DNA of 64,000 nt from Pohlia nutans (GCA_022496805.1 CM040107.1:6964501-7028500); one strand, 5' to 3'; counted from the first letter of the stretch, positions 24,961-36,520 are shown. Numbers and translations are program-made. Notes: a model not told the origin generated them from the sequence alone.

Positions 24961-26488
24961 CCACGAAGTATGATGAATTACCTCAAATGCTGCTGAAGGC
25001 TTGCCACCACCTCGGTGTGGCTCACGGCGTCCGTTTCTGATCGAAGCGGCCCTACCAAGCTCGGCCCATGAGCGGAATGTTTCCTTTGCAACCTTCTACG
25101 CGATGTTCAAATTTAGAGCGTTGGAGACTCTCACGCAGACCTGAGTATCACGGGTAAAGACCGAGATCACCTCGAACTCGAGCAGCTCCTTGCGTGCTTC
25201 ACAATCAGCCGGGAACTGCTCTGCAAGCTCATGGCATGCGGTAAGAGTGTCCTGAACACCAATTATGTACCAGTGGGTATCCGGATGCTTCCACCACTCA
25301 ACCTTGTATCCACCGGTCATCAGCATCATGGCATTCTCCGCGGGCATCGAGTCCATGACAGGATGCAAGACCTTTTCTCCTATGTCCGTTGGCTCAGGCT
25401 TCCGCTTGAGCGGAAGAGCATGGATCTCAGGCTTCTTCCTGATTGCTCCATAGCCCTTGTAAATTTTCTTTACCTGCCATCACGCGATGAAGTGGGTCAG
25501 CTGAGTCGAATTGAAAGATGTTGGCCGGCAGCCGATACGACGAAACAACACATACAGAAGGACAGAGAATAATAATTTACCTGGCCCAAACGCGCGGTGA
25601 CAATTTTCCTATACTTGAGCTTGTCCGGCGCAATGAAGAGCTTCTCGGACGGAATCACCCCTGAAAGCCTCCGTTTCTTGTAGGGAAACGCATGCCCAAG
25701 TCCCGCCTCTAAAGCCTTGTAGATCGCGTTGACCTCATCGTCCTTTGTTTTTGTCGGCAAGCGGTTTCCACGCGATAAGGCCTCGTCCAGTGAGAGCTCT
25801 AGCGGTTTCTTCCTGACAGCGGCCTTGCTCTTCCCCTTCCGCTTTGGCTTGCTGCTGCCCTCACCAGTTTCTTGAGCCGGCTCCGGATCAGCCTCTTCTC
25901 CCATCTCCGGAGCACCTGTCTTCTTCCGCGGGGTGGCCTTCTTCTTCCCTTTCTCCTTATCCTCCACCGCCTTCTTCGCTGCCTCTTCGTTGGCCTCAAA
26001 GTCATCGTTAGCTTGGATTCGGGCCGCATTCAGTGAATCCCACGAATCCATGAATTCATCGCGAGATTCGGGGTATTCGCCCGCAAATGTCATACCCTGC
26101 TCCTTCGACGCCTGGCCACGGACATTTTCGGAGCACTTCCTCCAGGGAATGCATACTGCTATGTTGTCGGGCTGCCCCGTGGGGTCACTGATGGGCATCA
26201 AGCTGATTAACAGATCGACGTTCTCGAACTCTAGCCCCTCTTCCACCGCAAGAACGCATCCATGCCCAGGCTGGCAGCATCCCTTCAGGACGTACGTGTA
26301 CACTATGTCGACTCGTTTCATCCTGTTCACCCTCCAACAAAGACCCCATTGTTCACCTTCCTTCTTTGCTTCCCATACACTGTGCGGAACAAAGTCCTCG
26401 GCTGTCACATTCGTCGAGGCCCGCGGAGACCCGAGGAGCTTAGTGAGGAGACCCGGGTTTCTGCACGATGAAAACAGTTATAAGTCTC

Positions 26489-27190
26489 TATCGGCTGCCG
26501 GCCGATACCCATCATCAACAGCACTACAACAGGCCGACACAACAGAGAGTCCTCGCTCTATCGGATAGACCTTACTCTATCGACTGCCGGCCGACACACA
26601 ATAAGGATCACATGACAAACCAACTACAGTGCCTTGCATACTCTATCGGCTGCCGGCCGACATATTGCCACCATATGCTGTTGGAAAATACTCAGAGAGT
26701 ATCGCCTGCGAGCTGATACATCACGATAAACCCTATGAGACCACCTAAGAGTTCAAAGATAAGAGATGAGACTAGTACGCGCTATAGTATGTCTTGGTCC
26801 ACTACGATGTGTACTTGGTTATGATTGTATCGGCCGGCGGCCGATAGGAATTACTCTATCGGCTGCCAGTCGATATAATCAAGCCAATTACAGCACAAAC
26901 AGGAATTCTCAACGAGTGGTGTATCGGCCGGCAGCCGACATACGCTAAGACTATCGGCTGCCAGCCGATACACCGGTCAGCTGAAATGATGCGAATGATA
27001 AGAAATACGCATACCTAGGTTGCGTGGCCATCTGATCTTGCGCTCAAAGTATCGGCTGCTGATGGTCACTGTGTCGCCTGCTGCACTCCCCAATATCGGC
27101 TGCTACACTCCACGTATCGGCGGGTGAATCAAATGTGTTAGGTGCTGCCCAAAGTGTATCGGCTGCTGCAGCAAAGCGAGCACTCGGCTG
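26489..27190. repeat. Dense E2 palindrome cluster in the ParB-MTase leader
   Basis: Copies at 26489-26508, 26578-26596, 26644-26662, 26700-26718, 26829-26847, 26857-26875, 26922-26940 and 26952-26970, followed by single arms (TATCGGCTGCT) at 27049, 27094 and 27158. Position corresponds to the leader arrays of E1 (10.6-11.55 kb) and E3 (47.68-48.5 kb). Confidence 0.9.
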
Positions 27191-27199
27191 GCCGCTAGC

Positions 27200-27720
27200 A
27201 TGTAATAAAGGAGGGAGAGAAGAAGAGGGAGGGTGAGAGCAAAGGGAGGTGAGAGGGAGGAGAGAGGCGAGAGTGAAAGTGAGGGAATGAAATGAGGAGA
27301 AAATGAGAGGGGCAGGGAGAGTAACCCCTCACCAGCGCTCTTCCAAGAAATGATGGCGGGGGCCTGCCACGTCACACCGTAGGCCGTCAAATCGTACGCC
27401 GCCAATGGTGTCAAATCAGTCATTTCATCCATCCGATCGGACGCCCAACTACAAAATTTCATCCACCCTAACTCTCTAGGTGGCAATCATCATCAACGCA
27501 AAAATCCATCCCAAGAACTTCATCGACGATCAAACTCATTCCAAGAACTTCCAAGGAATTTGAAATTTTCTTGATTTGGGCGCCAATCGCGCATGGGAAT
27601 TCCCCTAGGGTATCCATTCTGCTTCCATTTTCGTCGTCTCTCTCTAGGATTGTTGCGCCAGCTGTGGACTTCCTTGATTTGGATCTCTCTCTCTCTGTGA
27701 TACACTTTTGTTCCAATTTT
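27200..27720. promoter_or_regulatory. Probable divergent promoter between the two E2 genes
   Basis: 27208-27322 is purine-rich on the plus strand, so a pyrimidine-rich leader for the minus-strand gene. 27600-27705 is pyrimidine-rich (CTCTCTCT runs) for the plus-strand gene. The unique DNA between (27.33-27.6 kb) is the likely bidirectional core. Inferred from layout only. Confidence 0.45.
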
Positions 27721-27903
27721 GATTGTCGCGCGTAGATTGATCCTGCATGGGGGTTTGTAGAGTGTAGAATTATGTGGCTATTGTAATTCTAGCATTTGCA
27801 TTGAGCTGGCAAGGTTACTGGATTTGTTTTCTGTGGCTTAAATGAGCATTCTGAGCAATCATCTGGTGTAGAAACTGACATTCTTGCTAGGCCTGCTAGC
27901 GCC

Positions 27904-28132
27904 AGCCGATACAGTTCAGCACTCCAGCCGATATCCTTACTCTAAACCCGCGGTCACTTGATCCCTGTCGGCCGCCCGCCGATACTAAGTTTAACACGTA
28001 TAGCGTACTAGTCGACTGGAGTTTTTAGGGTTTGGTGAAGAATTTCTAGGGTTTAGTGCCACCATTTCCGCGCTACGTAGTCGTTGTGTTTGCTAAGTTG
28101 TAGTGTCCACCCCTATCGGCCGGCAGCCGATA
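27904..28132. repeat. E2 palindromes in the DUF7869-type gene leader
   Basis: Half sites at about 27901 and 27923, a full copy at 27967-27986 and a perfect-type copy at 28114-28132, which ends 5 bases before the proposed start codon at 28138. Confidence 0.85.
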
Positions 28133-28475
28133 CAGTCATGAAGAGGTCACTAACTTCGACGTTGGACACTGAACCAATCGACGCGTTTACGAAGAACGGT
28201 GGCTTTGGGCGAGGAAAAGTGGGTAAGGGAGTGGTAGTCGCGTTAACCCACTCCGGATTCTACTATGCCGGACGTGAAGTTATCAATCGTATTGTCTCCC
28301 GCGACCCGTATCTCCTCGATGTCCGGGTTTTGGATGTTGCTGACAATAATGAGATGATCATACCTTACCCAACGGGTGACCTGAAATATCTCAGTCAATG
28401 TGCTGGGAGAAATATCGTGTAGGAGGAGCAATATGTGTATCCATATTTTCCTGAGAATGATACTGCTCCCACGCC

Positions 28476-28840
28476 TGTCAGCTGGCAGCCGACACTGGAC
28501 GCTACTGAGGAGAAGCCCATCGACCAGTTCCTTACTCTCACGATGAACATGGAGGTAGCTCTCTTGCATAGTGACCATCATTGTGCTGGAGAGGGAATCA
28601 TTGTGGAGTGTTCTTCTAAGGGAACGTGGGAGGGATTCCGTGTTCCTCATAGTTTTTTCGTCATCATACGACTCATGACGGTGAAGAAGCATTTCTTAGG
28701 CTTGCCGGCATACTGCGAGAACTCAGATCATACTTCCCTTGGAGAGTGCCTCGGATATAGAGTCCTTTGGAGCGGTTACAAGGTCCGGTCGTTGGATCCA
28801 TCCACTGCAGACGAATATCCTATCGGCTGGGAGCCGACAC
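28476..28840 (+). repeat. E2 palindromes inside the DUF7869-type coding sequence
   Basis: 28476-28495 and 28821-28840 are read in the same frame as VSWQPT and IGWEPT, in regions with no E1 counterpart residues that I can align. Confidence 0.8.
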
Positions 28841-30066
28841 TGCCTACACTAAAGAGAGTGAAGGTGGAGGCAGACGGTAGTGGAGTGAACGGTGATTCTC
28901 CAATGATCGAAGGCTGTGGTAGCACTGGGAATGCACAGTCTGGTATCGGTCTCATGGAGTCCGAGCGCAGCGATGATGGTGGCTCGCAGACGGATGTTCA
29001 TTCAACCCCACTCCACCACAGCGTCGATCCGAGCAATGGCTCTCAAAGTGATAGCTTAGGAGACGGAACTACTCCCATCTCCTCCTTTTCAACTGAGAGC
29101 AACAAAGCGGGTTCAGATTTGGGTCTGCCATATCCTGATCGGCCCCTCTGGAGAAATAAGTACTGCGAGCTTCTGAACGAGGATTTCTCCATGTTTGGAA
29201 GGGCAATGATACAAGTCAGTCTGCCAGATGAGGCGTGCGATGAGAATGTTCTTGGCGATAAAGATGTTGGTGTAATGTTCGTGTCCGAGCATGAATCTCT
29301 GCAAATGACGACGATGCGTTGGCCGTTATCTCGCACCAGACTCGAGGGTGGTCGACTTCTATCTGACATTGTAACGCTTTGCTCTGAGGCTGCTAAGACG
29401 GAAACTACGGACTGTGCGGGGCTTCAAGGTATTCCTCGAAACCCCTATAGGTTTGTTCGTCGAAAAATCTTATCAAGAGATCAGCCCCATGTATCCAAGT
29501 TGAAATTCAAGACTTTGGAGGATGGGGTTCGAAAGGTTAGTTCGCAGAGGTGTTGCAAGTATCGGTGTTGTTAGACGTTTCCATGGGAGTCCACTAGGAT
29601 TCTCCGTCGAAAGTTCTACTCTTGCTCATTTGAGATCAGGAGAGAGACAACGTATGCTGTCCAAAGACAGCTTCATGTTCGTGCTCTCAAGGGAAGGAAA
29701 TTCATTACCCTTGAAGCAGTAGACGTCTGCGAGAACGCATGGTACATTATTCACGGAGTCTCAAGATCTGCTTACCACGTCTATAAGGCTGCAGCTGTGG
29801 GATGATGCGTCAGTGGGTCGCATGGAAATTCAGGATCACGTCGTCCTCGTCCCCACACTATTCAGGCCCGAGCCACCCTGCAGAAAATCATTGACAAAAA
29901 TGCTGACCAGATGCCTAACGAGTTCAGGCTTGTTGGAAATAAGCGTGCGGATAATCTGAACATTGTCCCCTCCGCAATGAATTGGGACCATATGCGTGAG
30001 CAAGTGAACCAAGTACATCTCAGCCCCCATATCTCCCTGCTCATTGTCGTGTTGTTTGCTTTTGTC

Positions 30067-30268
30067 TGTCGGCTGCCAGCCGACACAACTATCCCGATTT
30101 GAGTCTTTGCTGGGTCTAGGCACTTCGCCACGTCCGTTGGGCATGCGACGCTTCATCTCATTGTGTGCTTGTGCTTTCCGACGATGGGCGTGTCGGCCGG
30201 CAGCCGATACATTATGCAATCTCCTGCATATTGATTCGATATCAATGCTTGTCGGCTGGTGGCCGATA
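30067..30268. repeat. E2 palindromes in the E2-specific intron
   Basis: Three copies, 30067-30086, 30191-30210 and 30250-30268, within the 345-bp intron that the E1 homologue does not have. Confidence 0.85.
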
Positions 30269-32342
30269 GACTTCTCTTGCCCTCGCTCTAACACCCTCTC
30301 TTGCATCCGGCTATTAGCTCAATGAGAAGTGTAATCACAAACCTGTCTCGCATTTATCTATGAGTGTGCTGCGAAAGAGCCATTTCAGAAATGTCGAGGT
30401 GAAGGTTGTTGGGAGCAACTTCTTGAAGTGCACTGAGTGTGACTTCCTTGTTGAGTGCATTGCAAAATATCCGAGAGGATGTGACGAGTGGCAGGCATTA
30501 GTCGATGACAGAGAGCGCCATCTAAATTACCAACGAGCTTGCCGAAACATATATGCGGGTTGGAGTGCTGTGTCCGTGCAGAATCTGTCTGAGTTTCTAT
30601 GTATTATCCATGATAAGATGTATACGACTAAGACAACCATTCCCAGAATGCAGAGAATCACAAAGGCCACGGCGGGTCTTGGTCAGATTCCTATTTCCTG
30701 TACAGGGATGTTGACTCATGGCCACGGCGATGGTGCGTATGCGCACTATTCTACAGCACTGTGGCCGGGCGATTCCAATTTCACGATTTCCTCCTTGAAT
30801 CGTGTCTTGCGAGCGCTGGAGAGGCCACCAGTTCGTGAATCCCGGGAGTTGTTTCCCACGCCACCACAAAAGAGCTTCTTTCAAGCTCTCTTGCATGGCA
30901 AGTCCAGATGCTTATCCTCTATTCCGCCCGCTACTGGAATATGTACAAATCCTCCTCTCCCTGGTCGCCCGGCGGTGCCTCTTCCTAAGAAGCTCTTCTT
31001 GCAACTCGATAACTCCGCCAAGGACAACAAGAACAGATTTGTAATGGCCTTCTGCTCTTTGCTAACTACAAGACGCATATTCAAGGAAGTCACTGTTGGA
31101 TTCTTGATTGTTGGTCACACTCATGAGGACATTGATGCACATTTCAGTTACTTGTCCAAGCTTATCAAGAGGAAGAACACCTACGTTGTAGCAGATCTCA
31201 TGAAGGCATTTCATGGACTTGCAGAAGACGGTGGCCTTCATTCCCGAGTTTGTTCAAGAGGTAGCAGATTTCAAATCATACGTTAGAGACTACCACCACG
31301 ACGGTGTCAACAAGATCATTGGATTGGGCGATATGCACCTCTTCAAATTTTTCGTCGAGGAGGACGGAGTTGATAGAGGTTGGCCAGTGATGAGATACAA
31401 GAAACAAGCAACTGATTCATCGTGGCTCCCACCGGGGCCTGCAGTCTAGATGTGGACGGCTGATTGCCACGGAAGACCTCGTCTTCCAACTAGAGATCCA
31501 CACTCTGTTCCATTTAAGCCATTGTGGGGAGTTACGGAGGTTAATCCGAGGAAATTGAATTCCGAGAAGGAGCATGCCCGGGCTATTGAATGCACAGAGA
31601 AGCAGGGATATATCAAAAATGGAATCTCCAAGTATATCAACTTTTGGAAAGCCGGTATGGCCCGCAACAGAAGATACTCTGAGGAGATGGTAGGATGTGT
31701 TTCTTACTGGGAGCGAATCTACTCGGAGATCAATTCTCCGTTGCCCACCGCGCCTGCAGCACTTGCGGAGGGATTTTGGCCGGTATGAGATTGGACTCGT
31801 GATCATGCTCGTGCATTCACGGACCCCGGATCTAGTCCAACTAATCCCAGGGACACTACGCCCGAGGACAATGTTGACCTTATTCCATATTGTGGTCCGG
31901 CAAAGGGGAGACCAAGGTTAACATTCAATCCATACCGAGACGTGCTGCTTGGAGACTTTGTTCTTTGTCGACCAAGCGATGACCATTACCTTCCTGTTTG
32001 GCTTGGACGGGTGCTAGACTATGTGGACCTCACCCCAGGCCCCAGATACGGTAACTTTCAGGTAGAATGGTGGATTCCTTTGAGATCAAAGAAGGAGGGG
32101 AACAAGGTTGTCGCTAGGAAGTGTTGGACACGCCGTTAGCAGAAGGAGCAATGTCTCCCTCAAGTTGTGAACGCTAGCATTGTCTTGTTTTCACATAGAA
32201 TGCCCTCGCATGCCAAGAGAGGACCACCTGCTATCCATCTAATTCCAAAGGCGTCCGTATCAGCTGCATTGGCGAATCTTCAGGCCGCTGGTGCTGTGAT
32301 GGAACAGGATATTGAAGATAATGCGGACGACTAGGTGCCCCC

Positions 32343-32740
32343 TATCGGCCGGCAGCCGATATACGTATAACCTATATGGGGATTGCAGCCAGGGCGTGCT
32401 CGCCTATCGGCCGGCAGCCGATACGCTTGTGACATATCGATCGGACTGGGCCTTCAGCCACGGTGTTCGAGCCCTTTGTGGAGTGGACTCTTCAGAAGAT
32501 CTATGTGTTGGACTAGCTATCGGCTGCCGGCCGATACTCCTCTTCGTAATGCACGGCATTGCCTTGGAGTTCATTTCCTCCTATATCATTCTCTGTGGCC
32601 AAGTCGTCTGGAGATTTGTACAAGACAACGTTTACTTTGGCTGGAGACAATGCTTGGAGACTGCATGCGTCGTAATGGATTGAGACGATGACAATGATGC
32701 ACTGATACCAACTACCAAGCGTCGGCCGCCGGCGGATACC
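32343..32740. repeat. E2 palindromes downstream of the DUF7869-type gene
   Basis: Copies at 32343-32362, 32405-32424, 32518-32537 and, degenerate, 32721-32740. The first begins 10 bases after the stop codon. Confidence 0.9.
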
Positions 32741-32759
32741 TCATGCCACGTTTTGTTCT

Positions 32760-33440
32760 TTGTCGACCTTCTGCCCCTTTCAACCTCAATATTGTAACCT
32801 ACCTCTGTTTGCGGATTGCCTTGCCACTCACTGAGGTTTCTCTAATCTGCAATTCAATGGAATGTTTTGATTTTTGTATTGTATGAATTTTGTCTTGCAT
32901 TATCTCTGTCGTTGACTTATCATCAAGGCCATTTAGATTATTTGTTGATTAATTGTAATAAATGTCCTTAAAACAATCAAAAGAAGTGCATTATTTGATC
33001 ATTTTAATCATCTAATTTCCCTCATATCTTATGTATTATGTATACAATTGTTCTCGAAGAACTTTGGGATTTAATAGGTCATTTCTAAATGTATAGTTGT
33101 ACTTGAATTTGAATAAAATAGTAGCCCAATATTGTCCACTAATATTAACCTTGTCTATTAGCCAGTCTTACCAGAGTCAAAGATGATTTATTTCTTTTTT
33201 TATTTACTCTCACTTGTGGATGTGTAGTACTGAGTTTTCTTATGTATAATTGTCTATCATGAATTTTGGGAATTAGATCTGCAATTGAATACAATCGGGG
33301 ACAATTATTAGCCGTCTTTGTGAATGCATGCAATTGAGAGGGCTACGTACGTAGCCTACTATAGGGTAATCTACGTACTTTGTGTAGAATGGCGGCTCAC
33401 ATGAGAGTGCAATTCATTTGAAGTGTGAGCTCCCCTTTTC
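32760..33440. other. AT-rich stretch within E2, nothing recognised
   Basis: No gene and no palindrome is visible between the transposase-like gene and the small frame at 33580. TGTAATAAATG at 32955 could serve as a polyadenylation region. Confidence 0.5.
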
Positions 33441-33579
33441 CTACATTTTTATATCTGGATGTGTGAGCTGCTTCTTCTTTACCATTCACTGCATTCCCAT
33501 CCTCAGTCACCTCCCTTGCTTCTGTTGTCTATCATTTGGCCTCCTCCATATCTTTGCATTATCTGTATAGCCATCTCCA

Positions 33580-33869
33580 TGGACTCTAGACTCCCTCCCC
33601 AATCTGAGCCACCTCTCCCTCCTCATCCAGGGACTCGGGGTGCATTAACTGGATACCTCTGGTTCGTATACAATTCTGATGCAGTTGATCATCTTCCTCC
33701 TCATCCATTGTTGCAAGGGCTTGTTAGTGGCGAGCCCTGGAATTGGAACTACAACTATACTCTAGAGATGGCACGTCTGGAGGCTCATTCTGACATTGCA
33801 TGGGATGATGTTTCTGACCTTGTGAATCATCCATCCTCAGATATGCTTCGGGCCGTGCCGGTGATATAA
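33580..33869 (+). CDS. Small hypothetical protein in E2 (96 aa)
   Basis: I do not recognise this protein. The frame starts MDSRLPPQSEPPLPPHPG, is proline-rich at first, then has aromatic-rich YLWFVYNSDAVDH and WNWNYNY segments and an acidic end. A TATA-like ATTTTTATATCTGG at 33444 and a pyrimidine-rich leader (33466-33550) precede it, which is why I chose the ATG at 33580 rather than the upstream one at 33459. It is intact, in contrast with its neighbours, and lies on the same strand as the transposase-like gene. Its composition and leader suggest a real gene, but it could be a chance frame. Confidence 0.35.
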
Positions 33870-34212
33870 CAGGCATGCGGGTGCGTGCTCCTTGATTTCT
33901 GTGATTGCTCATGGACATCAGCGCTTGCTTATGGACATGAGCGCCTGAAAGCACAAGGAACGAAGTCATTGAGATATCATCGGATACATCTCTCTACATC
34001 TCGGGGCAGAACGATGAGGCAGGAGCTTTGGATAACGCATCGGTGAAGAGCAACCACCAAGCTTAGAATTCACATTGCTAGCACCTCCCGGATTACTCGT
34101 CTTGCGTTTGATTTTGGGTTTCGGGGTTGCGCGTGCAAGACTTTTGCCCTGCTCATACCAGTATTTCGGCACCAAGGATTTTTAATTTTGCTGTTCTGAA
34201 GTACTGTATGTT

Positions 34213-34600
34213 TTTTGTTGCCCAGCTTGGTGGCCTTTGCTCACTGGTTAGGAGCATGTACATTTGTTTTATGAGTATATAGTAATACTGTTGATGTTGG
34301 CTGCCAGCCGATACCTCTAGTTTCTTATAGGCACTACCTCGAACATATTTCGTTTAACGGATGATTTTGAAATTTTAGCAGCTACCTTTTGGTTAGGGCA
34401 GACAACAGTTTCTCCCGCTTCAGAGCAGTATTTCGAATGTTTTAGCACCTTGGTTTTAGTATTTTCATGATATGAAGTAGTGTATGAATTTTGTTGGCCA
34501 TTTTTGTGTTCTTTGCTCACTGGTCAGGAGCATGTACATTTGATATATCAATATTTTGTAATACTACCGATGTCGGCCGTCAGCCGATACCTCTAGCCTA
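34213..34600. repeat. Two direct repeats of about 110 bp with E2 palindromes
   Basis: 34213-34325 and 34490-34602 share TTTGCTCACTGGT, AGGAGCATGTACATTTG and the palindrome followed by CCTCTAG. The palindromes stand at 34297-34314 and 34571-34590. Confidence 0.8.
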
Positions 34601-34905
34601 CTTGTTATGTTTCGGCTTTGTTCTTTGCCTTTAGTTCTCATATGTGTATCTCGTATCGGGTGCCGGCGTTTGATTTTGGGTTATTCACAGTCTTTTTAAT
34701 CTGGTCGTTCCTGATCATGTACTCCGTCATATTCGAATTGGGCTGTGTTTCTTCTGGAATTCTAGAGACATCAATTCATTCTATGAGGGAATCTCCTTTT
34801 CCAAATGAATTTTAATTGTATGATTGGTGTGGCCTGTGTTTGCATTCATGTATTCCCTGAATTGGATTTTATTGGAGTGATCTCTTTCCCATTGTTTACT
34901 GTTTT

Positions 34906-35322
34906 AGGGTCTAGGGTTTTAGGATTTAGGGTTTAGGGTATAGGTTAATTTAGTAATAATTGTGTCGTATGCCGGCCGACTCTTTTCTTTGACTTCTTTG
35001 CCTTAGTTTTTCTACATTGATTGTTTGTATAGGGTTTAGGGTCTACGGTGTAGGGTTTAGGGTTTAGGGTTTAGGGTATAGGTTAATTTAGTAATAATTG
35101 TGTCGTAGGCCGGCCGACACTATTCTTTGTCTTGTTTGGATAAGTTTTCTCTACATTAGTTGTTTGTTCAGGGTTTAGGGTTTAGGGTATAGGTTAATTT
35201 AGTAATAATTGTGTCGTAGGCCCTTCGACTCTTTTCTTTGACTTGTTTGCCTTACTTTTCTGTACATTAAATGTTTTAATGGACTTAGTTTCTATGGACA
35301 ATGTGTTGGCGGGCCACCGATA
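34906..35322. repeat. Subterminal repeats of E2 with TTTAGGG units
   Basis: Three units share GGGTATAGGTTAATTTAGTA and then GTGTCGTA with a GGCCGGCCGAC-type palindrome core (34968, about 35098) that has decayed in the third unit (about 35217). Each unit starts with telomere-type TTTAGGG repeats; the middle has four in a row. A last palindrome is at 35304-35322. Confidence 0.85.
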
Positions 35323-35488
35323 CATTCGGTGAATGTGTTCATAATTTCTTCATATTCAAGTGTTTTCCAATTTTTGCTTCCTCATTTTGGGCTTTATCTA
35401 CAATTTTCGGACATATTTCACCATCATAAATTGTATGAATTTGTCCATAATTAGCACAATTGTCCATAAATAGTTAAATATAAGTTTT

Positions 35489-36348
35489 TTTAACCCTTAA
35501 CTTTGTGGGCGACCTAAAATGGGTCGCTCAAGAAATAGAAAAGGTTGTAAAACATGCTTACAGTGTCCAAATTGAGTGTTTCAAAAGCCTAACCTCTTTA
35601 GAATAAAGTTCGCTATAAGAATATGTAATTGGATCACTGAAAATGTTGTTAATTAATTTTATAAGAAATAAAGAAATTTGGTCGTTCATGTGCCTGAATC
35701 AACCTAAAGAGTTGTCCAATTTGCAAATGTTTGAGAAATTGCATGATAATGCATAAATTTTGCAAAGATATACAAAGACCAATTCTGGATTATGAATTAT
35801 CGTTCATTTCTATCAAAATAGATTTCAAAAATTGATCATAAACAATTAGATATATAATTGTACACCTATAAACTAGCAGAATTCATAAGAAATACAAAAT
35901 TAATAATTATTTATTAAATTTCATTGAATTTGGCCCAAATTATAAGTTTCATAAGATGCTTAAATATTCATTAGAATTCATCTCGTTTAAAGTGCTTATT
36001 TTAACCAATTCTTGTCTATAATTGTTTAAACTGGTGTTTCTACAAATAAAATATCCTACATCTTGGCATCTCATAATTATGTTATAAACATTGCACTTTT
36101 AGCTAACTATTAAAAAAAATTGAAAAAAATTTCTTTTTTTTATTTTCTATGAATATTCAAGGTTTTTCTTTTTAATTTCATTTATAAAAATTCCAACGTC
36201 TGTTACTGGAATTTAATTTTATAAATAGGATCTATACATTTTGCAGCACAACTTTCATGTTCTATGGAACTTCGAAAAAGTAATGTAACGCATATTTTAT
36301 AGCAAATTTAGTTTATGGCAAAACCCCTCAAGAAGTTAAGGGTTAATT
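35489..36348. mobile_element. MITE-like element abutting E2
   Basis: TTAACCCTTAACTT (35490-35503) and its perfect inverse AAGTTAAGGGTTAA (36334-36347) bound about 858 bp of AT-rich DNA without any gene. The ends lie exactly between the E2 right arm and the resumed AT-rich repeat at 36.36 kb. It could alternatively be the true right end of E2. Confidence 0.5.
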
Positions 36349-36359
36349 GAACTTCTAGA

Positions 36360-36520
36360 GAAAACCATGCAAAAGTAATTAACAAATGTTAATAATAAAG
36401 ATGACAAATCCAACCATGCAGATGTACATTGACATTTACAAGTTTTCTTTGTACAGCAACTCTAGTTCTATTTTTCATCAACCATTTTATAATGAGTCTT
36501 TCAAAACACTCTTGAATCCG
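36360..36520. repeat. AT-rich repeat interrupted by E2, right part
   Basis: This stretch is a diverged copy of 8900-9070 (GTACA-GAC-TT, then TTTTTCATCAA then ATTTTA). It completes the repeat whose left part is at 19.3-19.5 kb. Confidence 0.55.

Larger units (their letters stand above)
22348..26460 (-). pseudogene. ParB/DGQH-like and DNA-methyltransferase-like fusion protein of E2, degraded
   Basis: Inferred exons on the minus strand are 26460-25581, 25500-24982, 24774-23441 and 23332-22348, with GT-AG borders. The N-terminal domain has ARIQ-type helices and a lysine-rich linker. WYIIGVQDTLTACHEL (about 25231-25272) occupies the place of the DGQH motif of E1 and NGQH of E3, so the motif is altered. 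The methyltransferase-like part ends in NATIINIWGGVT at the exon border near 23441 and continues as NGRSVLEFARCKED, like a motif I followed by a G-x-E strand. The C-terminus carries acidic repeats (DDNMEAHEDA, DNMETEEDA, DDNMETEDDA) and basic patches. Breaks: TGA near 25480, TAG near 25094, TAG at about 23614, TAA near 23450 and a frameshift in the acidic repeats near 23130. Introns equivalent to both E1 introns are present. It is divergent to the gene at 28138. Confidence 0.6.
28138..32333 (+). pseudogene. DUF7869-type transposase-like protein of E2, degraded
   Basis: This is the counterpart of the E1 gene at 1278-4084. The start at 28138 (MKRSLTSTLDTEPIDAF) directly follows a palindrome. 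The frame holds until an intron (about 30013-30358, donor CAG|GTACAT) that E1 lacks. VDVCENAWYIIHGVSRSAYH at 29716-29775 matches the E1 segment. The core has LQLDNSAKDNKNRF at 30999-31040 and GFLIVGHTHEDIDAHF at 31098-31145. The C-terminal GDFVLCRPSDDHYLPVWLGR (about 31950-32010) is a small barrel-like segment. Stops: 28420 TAG, 29572 TAG, 29803 TGA, 31447 TAG, 31786 TGA and 32137 TAG; an extra base near 31210 shifts the frame. At 29572 the E1 protein has Gln, so the original codon was probably CAG. Two palindromes are coding (VSWQPT and IGWEPT). Likely function is element mobilisation; catalytic assignment is inference. Confidence 0.8.
19500..35490. mobile_element. Large DNA element E2 (GGCTGGCAGCC palindrome family)
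   Basis: About 16 kb. The outermost palindromes are at 19547 and 35304. Just outside them, 19499-19532 (AACTAATTATGGGCAAATTC at its end) and 35437-35484 (GAATTTGTCCATAATTAG, then a 17-base gap, then TTAAATATAAG) are inverted repeats. Contents in order: two minus-strand NIF/FCP1-like phosphatase genes, the minus-strand ParB-MTase gene, a divergent promoter region, the plus-strand DUF7869-type gene, a small plus-strand frame, and tandem subterminal repeats. More than 40 palindromes or half sites of the TATCGGCTGGCAGCCGATA type are confined to this interval. Confidence 0.65.

Noticed and set aside
26489..26970. CRISPR-like array
   Set aside because: Repeats are 19-bp palindromes with irregular spacing of 9-110 bp, also found in introns and coding sequence; the DNA is eukaryotic and no cas gene is near.
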